NCBI GenBank assembly: GCA_963747555.1
Contig: CAVVFZ010000014.1
Coordinates: 186,001-250,000, forward strand
Reading direction: 5' to 3'
Source: DUZB01 sp963747555
Lineage (GTDB): Bacteria > Desulfobacterota > DSM-4660 > Desulfatiglandales > Desulfatiglandaceae
DNA: 64,000 bases
Position 1 is the first letter of the stretch. Every line of letters starts with the position of its first letter. The notes beneath the pieces were generated by a model. That model did no database searches. It was given only the letters and a program-made list of their open reading frames with translations, and was not told where the DNA came from. Shown here in pieces: positions 7,774 through 18,294 of the stretch. Both the position numbers and the translations under genes were made by a program.

Positions 7774-9678
7774 TTACTGAATCCAGCCCTTGACAGCTTT
7801 GTAGGGGTATTTTTCAAGACGGCCAAAGCCGTTCAGCTGTTTTGCCTTGAGCTGGATCAGTCTTGGGCTGATAATGCCGCAAAGAAAACGCGAGGCGAGA
7901 TCATCGGAAACAGGACTTCCGGATACCTCTTTTAGTTCCCGGATGTATTTTTTCACGTCGGCTCTGTTGATTTCCGGCAACGACTCACCCGGAAATTTCG
8001 TTGGCACTCCGGAAATACAGAACGAACAGTTCCCGCAGGGTAAAGGAATGGTTTCTCCGAAATGTTTTGAAAGTTCCCTGGTTAAACAGGCGCTGCTTTC
8101 GAAAAGGGATAGCATCTTGTGGATTCGCGCCACATCCCCGGTTTCCTTTTTTCTGAACAGGTCAGAGAGGCGCTTTGTGGTATCAAGCACGTCGAAATTC
8201 CGGTTTATAATTTCATAGACTTCTACAGTGGATTTAGGCCTCAACTCGATCCATCCCTTCTCATCAAAATATTCAAGAGCGGCAAGCGCGCGGCTTCGGT
8301 CCGATCCGGACGCTGCAATCATTTCTTCAATTTTCGGGTAGGACCAGATTTTTGCCGTATCCGTATGCCTGAAAATGGTCTCCACAAAGGTCCTTCGCTC
8401 ACCGGAAAACCGGTCGAGGATTTCCTTTTCCGTATGCAGAAATTTGAATGGATAACTTTCAAAGTAGGTAAGACGGGGTTTCAATATGCCATCCATTTCG
8501 AGGTAAACAAAAAGTGTTTTCAGGGGCAGCAGGCGGATGTCGCTTTCCATGGAAAGCCTGTTCAGACGGACTTCAAAGTGGTTCCCGACGTTTTTTTGTA
8601 TGGCCTCCAGAACGGATCGGATTCCGGACAATTCCGGTGTATCCCCGTAAACAAAGTTTTCAAGCACAGGAATGTTTCCGCGATTGCCTATGAGCGTGCA
8701 GATGGAAACATGCCCGTCTCTGCCTGCGCGACCAATTTCCTGGCTGTAGTTCTCAATCGATTTGGGCAGATCATAATGGACCACCTTGCGGATATTCCTT
8801 TTATCTATTCCCATACCGAAGGCGATGGTCGCCACCACCGTAGGGAGACTCCCGTGCATGAAACGGTTCTGGATTTCTTCCCTCAAATCGGTTTTCATAC
8901 CGGCATGATAGGCCCGGGCATCCAATCCCCTGGATACGAGAAATTGCGCTATGTTTTCCGCTGTCTTCTGAAGCGTAACGTACACAATGGATGGGCCAAA
9001 AGGTTCCGTTTTCAACGTTTCAACGAGAACCTCTCTTTTCCGATCTTCAGAGGACCCCGTGACCCTCAGGTGAAGATTCTTTCTGTAAAAACCGGTGACG
9101 ATAACATTGCGGGGAGGGATATCGAATTTTTCACACATGTCCTCCACGACCCGCGGCGTTGCGGTAGCCGTGAGGAGCAATACCTGCGGGATTTTGAATT
9201 CCTTCCGGTACAAGGGGATTTTCATGTAGTCCGGCCTGAAGTTGTGACCCCATTCAGAAATGCAGTGTGCCTCGTCCACAACCAGGAGTGAGAGGTTCAT
9301 TTTTTCAAGCTGATTTCGGAACCGCTCGTTCTTAAAACGCTCCACGGAGATCATGAGAATTTTGATCCGGTTCTGAATTCCATCCTGCAGGGTGGTCTGA
9401 TATTCCTCTCGGGAGAGAGTGGAATCCAGTTTTGCGGCCGGTATCTTTCTTGATTGCAGAAATTCGATCTGGTCTTTCATCAGGGACAAAAGAGGAGAGA
9501 CAACCAGCGTGATCCCCGGCAGATGCATGGCCGGAAGCTGATAGCAGAGCGATTTTCCGGCGCCTGTGGGAAAAATGGCGGCCGCCGATTCCCCGGCGAC
9601 AATTTTTCCGATCACCTCTTCCTGCCCGGTCAGAAACCGATCAAAACCGAAATACTTCTTGAGTGAATAGTCTGTCAT
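7774..9678 (-). CDS. recQ: RecQ-family ATP-dependent DNA helicase
   Basis: A 634-residue superfamily-2 3'-5' DNA helicase. Walker A is PTGAGKS at 37-43, the DEAH box is at 135-138 in LLVVDEAHCISEWGHNFRPD, and motif VI reads SQEIGRAGRDG, all RecQ-type. After the helicase core comes a winged-helix-like region (about 430-510) and then a CGNCSFC cysteine cluster with an upstream CLTRELSKHFG, a zinc site placed after rather than before the winged helix. A short HRDC-like or family-specific tail ends the protein. The order differs from E. coli RecQ, as in some other bacterial RecQ-like helicases. It probably acts in recombination and fork repair. It is flanked by unrelated genes. Confidence 0.92.
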   Translation of the reverse strand: MTDYSLKKYFGFDRFLTGQEEVIGKIVAGESAAAIFPTGAGKSLCYQLPAMHLPGITLVVSPLLSLMKDQIEFLQSRKIPAAKLDSTLSREEYQTTLQDGIQNRIKILMISVERFKNERFRNQLEKMNLSLLVVDEAHCISEWGHNFRPDYMKIPLYRKEFKIPQVLLLTATATPRVVEDMCEKFDIPPRNVIVTGFYRKNLHLRVTGSSEDRKREVLVETLKTEPFGPSIVYVTLQKTAENIAQFLVSRGLDARAYHAGMKTDLREEIQNRFMHGSLPTVVATIAFGMGIDKRNIRKVVHYDLPKSIENYSQEIGRAGRDGHVSICTLIGNRGNIPVLENFVYGDTPELSGIRSVLEAIQKNVGNHFEVRLNRLSMESDIRLLPLKTLFVYLEMDGILKPRLTYFESYPFKFLHTEKEILDRFSGERRTFVETIFRHTDTAKIWSYPKIEEMIAASGSDRSRALAALEYFDEKGWIELRPKSTVEVYEIINRNFDVLDTTKRLSDLFRKKETGDVARIHKMLSLFESSACLTRELSKHFGETIPLPCGNCSFCISGVPTKFPGESLPEINRADVKKYIRELKEVSGSPVSDDLASRFLCGIISPRLIQLKAKQLNGFGRLEKYPYKAVKGWIQ

Positions 9679-9761
9679 CGTTCCTCTTCACCAAGGAAGT
9701 CTTCCAAGGCTTTACTTTCGGAGATGGGGATCACCACTTTATTGGCAGTTTCTCTATTCCT

Positions 9762-10214
9762 TCAATAGCCCAACAGAAAAGATATGAAAATAATGCCGGC
9801 CATAACGAAAACGGTTAAAGGCATATTCGATAGTAAATTGAAACCATTCTCCACAAAAGTCCCCGGTATCCCCTTTCTTATTCTTTCCACCCTTTTCATC
9901 CTGATTACTTTATCGATGTTTATTGGATAAAACTGCAGTGCATTTTGGCGCTTGTATCCGCGTTTTTCGCCAATCTTTCTTTGGATGCATTTATTAACCA
10001 TTATCTCATACATCCCGAAAACAAGGATATAGAGGACGAATGACAGGATTGTGATACTTACTACTCTTGCCACAATGATGTATGGAAACACATAAAACCA
10101 CTTTGGGAAAAGAAAAGCCAGTAAAGTCAATATGATCAAAGGAAATAAGGCGTATTTGAAAATTGCCTTGGAAAAAATAGCCAATATCACACCTATTTCT
10201 GCAAGTAGCTTCAT
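9762..10214 (-). CDS. Small integral membrane protein, unknown
   Basis: A 151-residue protein from the ATG at 10214; a TTG at 10307 would add 31 residues, but neither start has a convincing ribosome-binding site. Three hydrophobic segments are visible: ALFPLIILTLLAFLFPKWFY, VVSITILSFVLYILVFGMY and the C-terminal TVFVMAGIIFISFLLGY. A basic loop (KCIQRKIGEKRGYKR) lies between the second and third. I do not recognise a family. Its AT-rich composition differs from recQ next door and may indicate separate acquisition. Confidence 0.55.
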   Translation of the reverse strand: MKLLAEIGVILAIFSKAIFKYALFPLIILTLLAFLFPKWFYVFPYIIVARVVSITILSFVLYILVFGMYEIMVNKCIQRKIGEKRGYKRQNALQFYPINIDKVIRMKRVERIRKGIPGTFVENGFNLLSNMPLTVFVMAGIIFISFLLGY

Positions 10215-10307
10215 CTTTGACTCTTTTACCCCATATTTGATGTTTGTATTGAACCTAAGACCTGCATTCAGTATTTTCGAAGAGAGTTGAAAATATCCGA
10301 CTTTCAA

Positions 10308-10866
10308 TAGGTTATTTAAATCAATAAGACGGATTTGAAGACACCGTAATGCTGCTCAAAAAAGTAAGGACTTTTGACCATTTATTTCGGAAATACTGAA
10401 CCCTTCTGGAGCGCCTCTTTTACCAAATCTACCGTGTTATAAAGCGCTTGTAGTATAAACATACGACTGCGCGCTTGATGCCTTGTATCTTTGGCAAAAG
10501 TGACGCTTGCAGGATTTAGGTTGAAGACTTTTTACCTGGCGTCCATCCTTAATGCAGTTGTGGACACCGCGGGTCTGTCGTTCCCTTAATACCAAAAGCT
10601 CGGACGATAATAGCGATGCAGTCGAGCCTTTTTCGCTGATATCCAAGGCCCGTCAGTCTTATCACGACAATCGGATTATTTCAATCCACCAATTTGAATA
10701 GGAGCATTTCCACCAGACTCAAGAATTTTTGCAAATGATTTTGGGCAGGATGTTTTCGGGAGAAAAATAGGAGTTATAGTGTCATCAACCGATCGTCAAA
10801 ATATTCCCCAGGCGCAATTTTCATAATGATTGAGCCTGGGGAACCCTCCGTAGGCTTCGCTTTCGT
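10308..10866. other. Intergenic region with a hairpin at 10804-10843
   Basis: About 560 bases without a supported gene. Near the right end an inverted repeat, TTCCCCAGGC (10804-10813) and GCCTGGGGAA (10834-10843), lies just beyond the stop of the minus-strand FadL-like gene and could act as its terminator, although no U-tract follows. The rest may contain decayed coding sequence, but no family is readable. Confidence 0.45.
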
Positions 10867-12206
10867 TCAGAACGTCCAGTTGAAGTAAGCGCCGAAGAAA
10901 AGGGTGCCGATGTCCTCATACGAACCCACCAAATCGCCGCGCGAACCCAACTCCACCGGAAGCTGGCTTTGCACGTTCGTATCCAGCGTTCCGCCGTAGA
11001 AATACTCGGCCGCAACACCCCACATGAAGGTCTTGCTGAACTGGTGCTGGACGCCTGCTCCAAACCGCCAGGCCGCGTTCGCCGGAAGCAGCGGAGAAAC
11101 ATTGGAGCCGTCCTGGAATCCCGTATCGTAGGCGATTCCGAAGTTGAGCAGCCACGGTTCGCTCAGTCGGTATTGCGCGCCGGCGGCAAAGTGCCATGTG
11201 TCCTTAAAGTCAAGATTCTGCGTGAGGCTGGTGGGATCAGTCGCATTCTGGACGCCCAGCTGCACCTGACCGAACTTTGACCACTGCTGCCACCCCACGC
11301 TGCCCAGCACGGCCCAGCGTTCGCTCACCTGGGAGAAGATGCTCCCCATGAGCTGCTGCGGAACCGTGATTCCCACATCGATGTTCGCGTTCGTCAGTCC
11401 TTTCTCGGTCAACTTGGTGTTGAGACCCGGCGCCAGGTTCGAGAATTCCGCCGGCGCGCTGAAATCGAGATTCACCTGTGAATTCCAGGTGAACCCGACA
11501 CGCGTATCCGGGGTGAATTCGTAGAGCAGTCCCAGATTGAAACCCCAACCCCAGGCATTGTCATCGAGCTTGAGTTGACCATCGCCGTATCGCGGGATCG
11601 ACATTGTTGATCGCAACCTGATTCCTGTAGATCCCGTCCATGGCAGTCACGCTGCCCCCGATCGACAGCTTATTGGTCACCTTGTAGGCGATGGCCGGCA
11701 CAAAGGAAAGACCGACCAGAGTCGCTTCCTGGACGTAATAACGACCGGCCCAATTGTCATCGTATTTGAGAGGGACACCAAAGTTCCCGGTCATGGCAAA
11801 CCCCAGCTTCAGATCCGGTGAGACGCTGTAGCTGAAAAATCCGCCCCCTCCCAGGAACCACCCGTCTGATCCGAACGAACGGCCTCCATTTTCCGTGCCC
11901 AGTCCCTGCGATGTACCCGATTTGACGGAAAACTCCATGTTGCCGTAATCGACCTGTCCGGATCCCATGACCTGGGCGCCATCCAGCCTGGTCATGCCGG
12001 CCGGGTTGGTGAACACCGTCGAGGCGTCCTGCGCCCGCACATTGTAGCCCGCCGAGGCCAGACCCACATCGGCCGTACCGATCTCGTAGGTGATCAGGCC
12101 TCCCGCCATGGCCGGCAGGGCACCGAGCACCAAGGAAACCCAATATCAACGTCGACAAGATGAAAATGAAGTTTTTACCACAAATATTGTTTTGCCGCGT
12201 AGACAT
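10867..12206 (-). pseudogene. FadL/TodX/OmpP1-family outer-membrane transporter, frameshifted
   Basis: An outer-membrane beta-barrel of the FadL/TodX family, which imports long-chain fatty acids or other hydrophobic compounds. Three blocks in different frames rebuild it: a signal peptide from 12206 (KNFIFILSTLILGFLGA), the body from about 12130 to 11600 (ITYEIGTADVGLASAGYN, DASTVFTNPAGMTRL, the family hallmark), and the C-terminal half from about 11600 to 10867 (FNLGLLYEFTPDTRVGFTWN, ending in the aromatic FNWTF). Breaks lie near 12130 and 11600 and each is consistent with a one-base change, so this is a recent inactivation or sequence errors. Last gene of the minus-strand envelope cluster. 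Confidence 0.82.
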
Positions 12207-12283
12207 AAAACCCTCCTGAGTGTCTTAAGCCTCATCCGCTATTCAGCGGACTTGAAAATCCTCCACGTCTACCTACCCAACTT

Positions 12284-13033
12284 TTACTTCCCTGAATCCT
12301 CGTTATTCTTGTCAGATGGATTCCCTTTATTCAATAAACAGAATGCCGAGTACATCGCCACCAGCCGCGCCAGCAAGACTGCCATATAAAAGAGCCCCGC
12401 AATCGACTGCATGACTACGAGCATTCGCGCCGCTTTCGACAGCGGAGTCACGTCCCCATAGCCCACGGTGCACAGCGTGATAAAACTGAAATAGAGCGCG
12501 CGAAAATCCCCCATGGACCCCTTCGCTTCAATACTTTGGTTGATAGCGAACGCTCCGGGCGTTACCTGGGAGGCCAGAATATAGGCCGGAACCCACAACA
12601 ATCCCAGCAACAGAAATCCGCAGAGACCAGCGCAAAGAACGTTGGCATCGACCCTTGGAGCGTGCATGACGAACCAAACAAGCCGTATTGTGACAAAAGA
12701 AAAGAAGCATATGGCCGCAATCAGAAAGACAGTGGGCGGAAAACGATCCGGCCTGAAATGGTTCGCCCATTTACCAACCAGCGCCGGCGTGACCAACAAG
12801 ACCGCCACAACCATAGACCGCCGTTGTCCTCCGACAACCAGTACCGCCGAGACCATGACCAGTGTTATCAAAACCGCATTAATCAAGTCCCCCTGAGGCA
12901 GATCTTCCACCAGAGGCGTCATAAAAATGAGGAGCAGCAACACCACCAGCAATTCGACCGCTGAGTATCGAAAGCCTTTCGGCATGAAAACGGACCGATC
13001 AGGATGTGAACTGGTGGGTTTTGTCCGTTTCAT
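12284..13033 (-). CDS. Potassium channel-family membrane protein
   Basis: A 249-residue membrane protein with a K+ selectivity filter, TVGYGD at 189-194, preceded by a pore helix (ALYFSFITLC) and followed by a final membrane helix. Four or more further hydrophobic segments lie upstream (about 27-40, 52-67, 74-90, 101-122, 133-155), so it is larger than a bare two-helix channel. No cytoplasmic RCK or cyclic-nucleotide domain is present. Its ATG shares one base with the stop of the upstream gene (TAATG), indicating translational coupling. Its link to the neighbouring envelope proteins is not obvious. Confidence 0.85.
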   Translation of the reverse strand: MKRTKPTSSHPDRSVFMPKGFRYSAVELLVVLLLLIFMTPLVEDLPQGDLINAVLITLVMVSAVLVVGGQRRSMVVAVLLVTPALVGKWANHFRPDRFPPTVFLIAAICFFSFVTIRLVWFVMHAPRVDANVLCAGLCGFLLLGLLWVPAYILASQVTPGAFAINQSIEAKGSMGDFRALYFSFITLCTVGYGDVTPLSKAARMLVVMQSIAGLFYMAVLLARLVAMYSAFCLLNKGNPSDKNNEDSGK

Positions 13034-13527
13034 TACGGCTTCGCGGTTACATACACCAATTCGTTTCCTTGAAATACGGCGCGATAGAAATTGCCTCCGC
13101 AGTAGTAATATTCCACACCGCCCACGGGCGTCGAAGTGCAGCCCCCGGGAAGAGCGGAAACGACGGTGCCGATGGGCAGCGGTTTGCCGCTGGCAGCCGG
13201 CTGAGCCGGAGGCGTCGCGGCGGCTGCGTGTTTCTCAGCCGTCGCCGATTGTTGTTGCGCTGTAGCCGACTGCTGCTGAGCGGTTGCCGACTGCTGTTGG
13301 GCAGTGGCTGACTGCTGCTGGGCGACGGCGGCCGACGATTGGTGTGCCGCGGCGCCTGCCGCCGCAGAAGAGCCTCCGATAATGACGCCCCTGCGGAAGG
13401 CCCGGCGCCGAACGCCGAAGATCGCCTCAGCATCCGGCACCAGTTGCACCGGCAGACGTGGAATATCGGCTATTATTAAAAACCCTAAAATCATGGTTAC
13501 CACTGAAATCCTGAATACTGTCTTCAT
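13033..13527 (-). CDS. Secreted protein with AQQQSAT heptad repeats
   Basis: About 164 residues from the ATG at 13527, chosen because AAAGGAGG lies six bases upstream; an ATG at 13548 is too far upstream of it. Order: signal peptide (ISVVTMILGFLIIADIP), a basic RRRAFRRG stretch, four imperfect 7-residue repeats of the type SATAQQQ, an Ala/Pro linker, and a compact C-terminal domain GTVVSALPGGCTSTPVGGV with two cysteines and a YYYCGG segment. That C-terminal pattern recurs in small periplasmic or outer-membrane proteins near DUF1254-type clusters, of unknown function. The repeat tract is a flexible linker. Confidence 0.7.
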   Translation of the reverse strand: MKTVFRISVVTMILGFLIIADIPRLPVQLVPDAEAIFGVRRRAFRRGVIIGGSSAAAGAAAHQSSAAVAQQQSATAQQQSATAQQQSATAQQQSATAEKHAAAATPPAQPAASGKPLPIGTVVSALPGGCTSTPVGGVEYYYCGGNFYRAVFQGNELVYVTAKP

Positions 13528-13547
13528 TTGCATCCTCCTTTCAGCCA

Positions 13548-14335
13548 TTAACGGCTGGAGATACCCTGAACTTTGAGAGGCATGAAAGAAATCTTTTTGA
13601 CCCCGTTCGGCGGTACGAAATTGAAAAAGGCATCGTCAACGACAGGCTTCACATTCCAGTCGCTCATGACCGTCGAGATGCTGATCAGTGCGGGGGTTCC
13701 CGTGTCGGTGACCACATACTTATAAGGCAACGGCCGCCGCTATCGGCGATCCACACCTGAAAATCGACACCCGGACGGCTGAAGAGCAGATGATCGCATT
13801 TGACCCCGCTGATCAGCCGCTTTGCCGATGACCGTCGCAAGGGTCACATCCTGCATCAGCAGTTTGAAATTGTTTTGATAAATCAGATCGGCGGCCGGAA
13901 TCATAAGCCCCAGGGATGAACGCGCGAAATTGAGCATCCCCTCGATGGTCCCGGGTGCGGGCTCCGTCGCATACACCTTGTCGGGCGGGTTGTACAGGGT
14001 CAGAGTTTTGCCATCGTAATAGAAAGACCTGATCGATCAAATCACCCCTCCGCTCGGAGCATTCATCTTGTCCGGCCTGCTCGACGTCACGAATCGCCGA
14101 GACATCGTCATCGACTCTGTGCCCCGAATAGGTCAAGTCCTCGATGGTGTTCTGCGTTTTCACGCTGAACTGTTTCAGGTTCCCCAAGTAGTCGCATCAT
14201 CCGTTTCAGAATCTGAACAGCGGTCGGATCAATTGCCGATGTCTCCGCCCAAACCACCGATAAGCCCGAAGCCCACAGCGTGAGAACCCCCACCGCAAAC
14301 AGTCCCACGGTCCTTTTCAAATTCAATTTGCTCAT
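13548..14335 (-). pseudogene. DUF2092-family secreted protein, frameshifted copy
   Basis: Remnant of a DUF2092 protein related to the intact copy at 18291-19103. Pieces in several frames align to it in order: a signal peptide with VGVLTLWASGLSVVWA from 14335, the AIDPTAVQILKRM start, a middle block EPAPGTIEGMLNFA and IPAADLIYQNNFKLLMQDV (13976-13830), and the C-terminal SDWNVKPVVDDAFFNFVPP and KKISFMP (13660-13560). At least three frame changes separate them. DUF2092 members are predicted outer-membrane-lipoprotein-like (LolA/LppX fold) periplasmic proteins; this one is probably non-functional if the sequence is correct. Confidence 0.72.
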
Positions 14336-14432
14336 TTCTTCCTCCTTCTCTGCTCGTTACACATGTTTGGTCAGCCTCTTCCCCACTCCAGATTATTAAA
14401 AGAATTATCAACGGGTATAGCTGTGTGCTTCC

Positions 14433-14870
14433 CTACTTGGCCCGATCAAAATAGACGTTGAACCTCTGCCGCGCGACCGCCTGGTAATAGACGCCATAGA
14501 GAACGTCATTCGCCGGGTCGTAGGCGAGGGTGTAGGTGGACCCGTCGTAGCCGCCGGCGCGAAGTTCAAAGAAGAGCTTGATGGTCTTGCCGTCCCGTGA
14601 AGCCCGGGCCTCAGCGAAGGGGAGCGGCCTGGGATTCGCGTAGGCGGCGTCGAGTTTGCCGTCGGGCTCAACGCCCCGGATGGTGATCACGTAGCCACCG
14701 TCGGGTCGTACCCACCGGCCCCGTAAGATGTCGAATCCGGATTCGGACGCGACATCCGGCTTCTCGGTCTTGACCGTCGGCGCCTTCGTATCCTGCGCAA
14801 TGGCCGGTCCCGCGAAAACCCCGAAGGCAAGCGCCAGTGTCGGCAGCATGCACATTACGAAATTCTTCAT
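14433..14870 (-). CDS. Secreted hypothetical protein
   Basis: About 145 residues from the ATG at 14870, preceded by GGAGGA. The signal peptide MLPTLALAFGVFAGPAIAQ ends in a typical AIAQ cleavage site. The mature part is a small beta-rich domain (ILRGRWVRPDGGYVITIRGV, DGKLDAAYANPRPLPFAEA, GSTYTLAYDPANDVLYGVYY). I do not know its function. It directly follows a sulfatase gene in the same operon, and similar small secreted proteins accompany arylsulfatases elsewhere, so an accessory role is possible. Confidence 0.65.
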   Translation of the reverse strand: MKNFVMCMLPTLALAFGVFAGPAIAQDTKAPTVKTEKPDVASESGFDILRGRWVRPDGGYVITIRGVEPDGKLDAAYANPRPLPFAEARASRDGKTIKLFFELRAGGYDGSTYTLAYDPANDVLYGVYYQAVARQRFNVYFDRAK

Positions 14871-14894
14871 TGATCTTCCTCCCAATGCACTTTG

Positions 14895-17594
14895 TCAATT
14901 GCGAACCGACAGGCCGGTATAGGCCGCCCCCTTTGGAGGGCGGCCCGTATGGTTTATGAATGACACGGCGCTTACTCGCGACCGAGCGGCAACCTTCTTC
15001 ATGCCTTCTTCCAGCTTCTTGATATCCTCCGGCGACAATTGCGGGCGGTCGATTTTGATCGTCAGCTTGTTGAATTTCGCGGTCAGCGGGAACGGCGGCA
15101 TGATAGTCGGCGTCGTTCATGCCGGTGATGGTATCGGAGCCGATATCGAAGCTCTCATCCCACTGCAGGATGATCGGGATCGTCTTCTCCATCCGCTTCT
15201 GGTCGACCACCTTGCCGTCCACCTTCAGCGTGCCGGTACCGCCTTTGCCGATGCCGGAAAAGTTGTTGTACGCCATCGTGCCGACGCCCAGGCCGTCATA
15301 CTTGAAGTCGAACTCGATGGTGTGCTCGCCGGGCGCGAGCGCCTCCGGGGCCTCCCACTTGATCCATTCGAGGTCGAGCAGGTTCCAGTTGAACACCGGC
15401 TTGCCCTTGAGAAGATAGAAGCCCCAGCCCGCAAAACGCCCGCCGGAGGTGGCGATCATGCCCTCTGCTCCGCCCTCCGGCACGGTGATGTCCGCTGTGA
15501 GGTGTAAGAGGTATCGAGCAGATAGGGTGCGTCGCCCTGTGGAACACCGGTCATGGGCCGCGTGTAGACCAGCTCGCTCAGGCCGGCGGTGAGGCTCGGA
15601 CGCGGCGCCGCGACCCTGGCCCCCACCGAGGCGTCCAGCGGGAAGACCTGGTACTTCTTGGCCTCCTCGAGGAACATTTTGCGCATCTCGGCGACCTTCT
15701 CCGGATGTTGCGCGGCGATGTCCTCCGATTGGTTGAAGTTCTTCGTCAAGTCGTAGAGCTGGAAAATCTGGTTGTTCAGCGGATCCGGGTTGGCGGGACT
15801 GAAAGCGTCCCACGGCGCCCGGTTCACCTTGGTGCTCATGAGCCAGCCGTCGTGGTAGAGTGCCCACTGGCCCATCATCTCGAAGTATTGCGTTTTGTGC
15901 CGGGACGGTGCCTTGGCGTTGTCCGCGTCGAAGGTGTAGGCGAAGCTGGTGCCTTCGATGGGCTTTTGTTTAATGCCGTCCACGTATTCGGGCGCCGGGA
16001 TACCGGTGACTTCGAGCAGGGTGGGCACGATGTCGATGACATGAACGAACTGCTCGCGCAGGCCGCCCTTGTCTTTGATGCGCTTAGGCCACTGGATCAC
16101 CATGTTCTGGTTGGTGCCGCCGAGCCGCGAGGCATTCTGCTTGAACCAGTCGAAGGGCGTGTCGAAGGCCCAGGACCAGCCGGCCGACATGTGGTTGTAG
16201 GCGAACTCGGTGCCCCAGGCGTCGTAAACTTCATCTGCACATCCACCGGCGGGCGCACGCCGTTGAAGAACGCGACCTCGCTGAACGTGCCTTCGGGCCC
16301 GCCCTCGGCGCTGGTGCCGTTGTCGCCGTTCTGGTAGATGATCAGTGTGTTGTCGAGCTTGCCCATGTCCTCGAAGGCCTGGATCACGCGGCCGATCTCG
16401 TGGTCGTTGTAGGCCACATAGGCGGCGAACACCTCGACCTGCCGGATGTAGAGCTTCTTGGCCTCGTCGCTGAGCTTGTCCCAGGGCGTCAGGATGTCTT
16501 CGGGCCAGGGCGTCAGCTTCGAATCCTGCGGAATCACGCCGAGCTTCTTCTGATTCTCGAAGATGCGCTCGCGCAGCTTCTCGTAGCCGTCGTCGAACAG
16601 GTGCATGGCGTGGATCTTGTCCACCCACTCCTTGGTCGGGTGGTGGGGCGCATGCGATGGCGCCGGGCACGTAATGGATGAAGATCGGCTTGCTAGGGAT
16701 CGGTCTGGTGGATCCGGTACATCCAGTCGATGGCGTCGTCGGCCATGGCGGTGATCAGGTTCCAGGAGCTCTCCTTGCCGGTGACCGGCCAGATCTTTGC
16801 CTTCGGGTCGGACCGATCCATCTTCAAGGTGCCCTCGTGACCTTTGAACGGGATAGATCTGGGTCGTGTTGCGGAAAAGGTTCGGTCCCCACTGGTTGGC
16901 GTCGCCGCCGACGAAGCCGTAGAAGTAGTCGAAGCCCATGCCGGTGGGCCACTGATTAAAGGGGCCGGCCTGGCTGGCCTGGTAGGTCGGCGTGTTGTGG
17001 TCCTTGCCGAACCACGAGGTCGCGTAGCCGTTGTCCACGCAGGATGCGGCCGATGGTCGCGTTGTCCACGCCGATGACGCTGTCGTAGCCGGGAAAACCG
17101 GTGGCCTGCTCGGCGATCACCCCGAAGCCCACCGAGTGGTGGTTGCGCCCGGTGATCAGACGCGGCGCGCGTGGGCGAGCACAGCGAGGTCGAGAATATG
17201 CGGTTGTAGCGCAGACCCTCGTTTGCGATGCGGTCCATGGTGGGCGTCGGGATGACGCCGCCGAAGGTGCTCGGAACGGCAAAGCCGGCATCGTCGGTCA
17301 TGATGAGCAGGATGTTGGGCGCATCCTTCGGCGGCACCATGCGCGGCGGCCACCAGGGCTTGGAATTCAAGCGCGTCGTCCTTGATCACACCACCGAAGG
17401 GTGGAGCGGGCGGCGGCAGTTGTTTGCCGCTGATGGTCGCCTTGGCGACTGGGCGAACCCGAGTACACCGGATATGATTTTGTAGTCGCCGGATCCCCGG
17501 GCGCCGGCCTTCTCCAGAGCCATGGCCGGAAAGACCGCAAATCCCATGAAGATAAAGGTATCAACCATTGCCAAAAATCGGTTCTTTGTTTCAT
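14895..17594 (-). pseudogene. Arylsulfatase, multiply frameshifted
   Basis: A large secreted sulfatase (normally about 780-800 residues). The start at 17594 gives a basic N-terminus and a hydrophobic signal (DTFIFMGFAVFPAMAL). The alkaline-phosphatase-fold features follow: APNILLIMTDDAGF, TPTMDRIANEGLRYNRIF, the formylglycine signature LCSPTRAA (Cys codon at about 17181), HNTPTYQASQAGPFNQWP, NGDNGTSAEGG and a C-terminal NKLTIKIDRPQLSPEDIKK. The frame changes at least four times (about 17160, 17000, 16680-16650, 16250-16200, 15500, 15100), so no continuous protein is made as written. Activity would also need a formylglycine-generating enzyme, not found here. Co-oriented with DUF2092 and FadL genes. 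Confidence 0.85.
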
Positions 17595-17684
17595 ACTCTA
17601 CTCCTTTCTTTGATAATAGTTGATATTTTTCATCCTATTTCAATCCCGCACATGGGTCATTTTAGACGCCTTTCGCCTTGAAGC

Positions 17685-18060
17685 CTAACTTGCAAGGCAC
17701 AGCCCAATCGCCTCAAAAAGATTCTGTTCAAGAAAGGGTTTTTTCAGAAAAGCAACGGCTCCCGCTTCTATGGCCCTTTCCTGCCACTGGGGATTGTCAT
17801 GGGCCGTCATGAAAAGCACCGGATACTTTGAGCCCTCGTAATGAAAGTTTTTCCTGAAGTTCAAAGCCGGTCATCCCCGGAAGACGGATATCCAGGATCA
17901 AACAGCCTTCCGCCCGTGGGCCAGAGGCAATGTCAAGAAATGCTTCCGCGGACTCGAAGGTCAGGGTATGATACCCGAACGAGTTCAGGAGCCGTTTGAG
18001 AGCCCTCCGAATGGATTCGTCATCATCGACAACATAAACTGTGAATGGTTTGTTTTGCAT
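17685..18060 (-). pseudogene. Single-domain response regulator (CheY-like), frameshifted
   Basis: A receiver domain without output domain, about 124 residues if repaired. The first part reads VYVVDDDESIRRALKRLL, with the acidic pocket, and CLILDIRLPGMTGFELQ with the phosphoacceptor Asp. Near 17830 the frame shifts by one, after which VLFMTAHDNPQWQERAIEAG, FLKKPF (with the conserved Lys) and EAIGLCLAS complete the fold and end at 17685. It is similar to the receiver of the full regulator at 20882-21508. A GGAGG site precedes its ATG. It follows DUF2092 and a small protein in the same operon and may modulate the same kinase. Confidence 0.78.
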
Positions 18061-18102
18061 CCCAGCCTCCGCATATACAGAGGGACCCCATTGTTAAATC
18101 GG

Positions 18103-18294
18103 TTACCACCGCCTCGCTGTACGCCGCGCCACCCCGGCAACGCTCACCGGCGTTAGTGGACGTCCGACTATGGCTTCGGCAGTTGAGACGAAGCTCTGTT
18201 CGCCGGGGGTCGAAAACCACTGTTCGAATTCGAACCCACCAAGCCAGATGATCCCAGCCAGCAATATAAAACCAAATATTTTAGACATGGTCAT
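18103..18294 (-). CDS. Small membrane-anchored or secreted protein
   Basis: A 63-residue protein whose ATG overlaps the DUF2092 stop (ATGA), with GGAGG inside the end of that gene. It has one hydrophobic segment (KIFGFILLAGIIWLGGFEF) followed by a short tail ending VGRPLTPVSVAGVARRTARR. The tail resembles the start of longer small periplasmic proteins found in this kind of cluster, so it may be truncated by a frameshift near its end. Function unknown. Confidence 0.55.
   Translation of the reverse strand: MTMSKIFGFILLAGIIWLGGFEFEQWFSTPGEQSFVSTAEAIVGRPLTPVSVAGVARRTARRW

Noticed and set aside
8119..9291. Plus-strand frame of about 390 codons within recQ
   Set aside because: Opposite a complete RecQ helicase with intact motifs; composition is that of an antisense frame.
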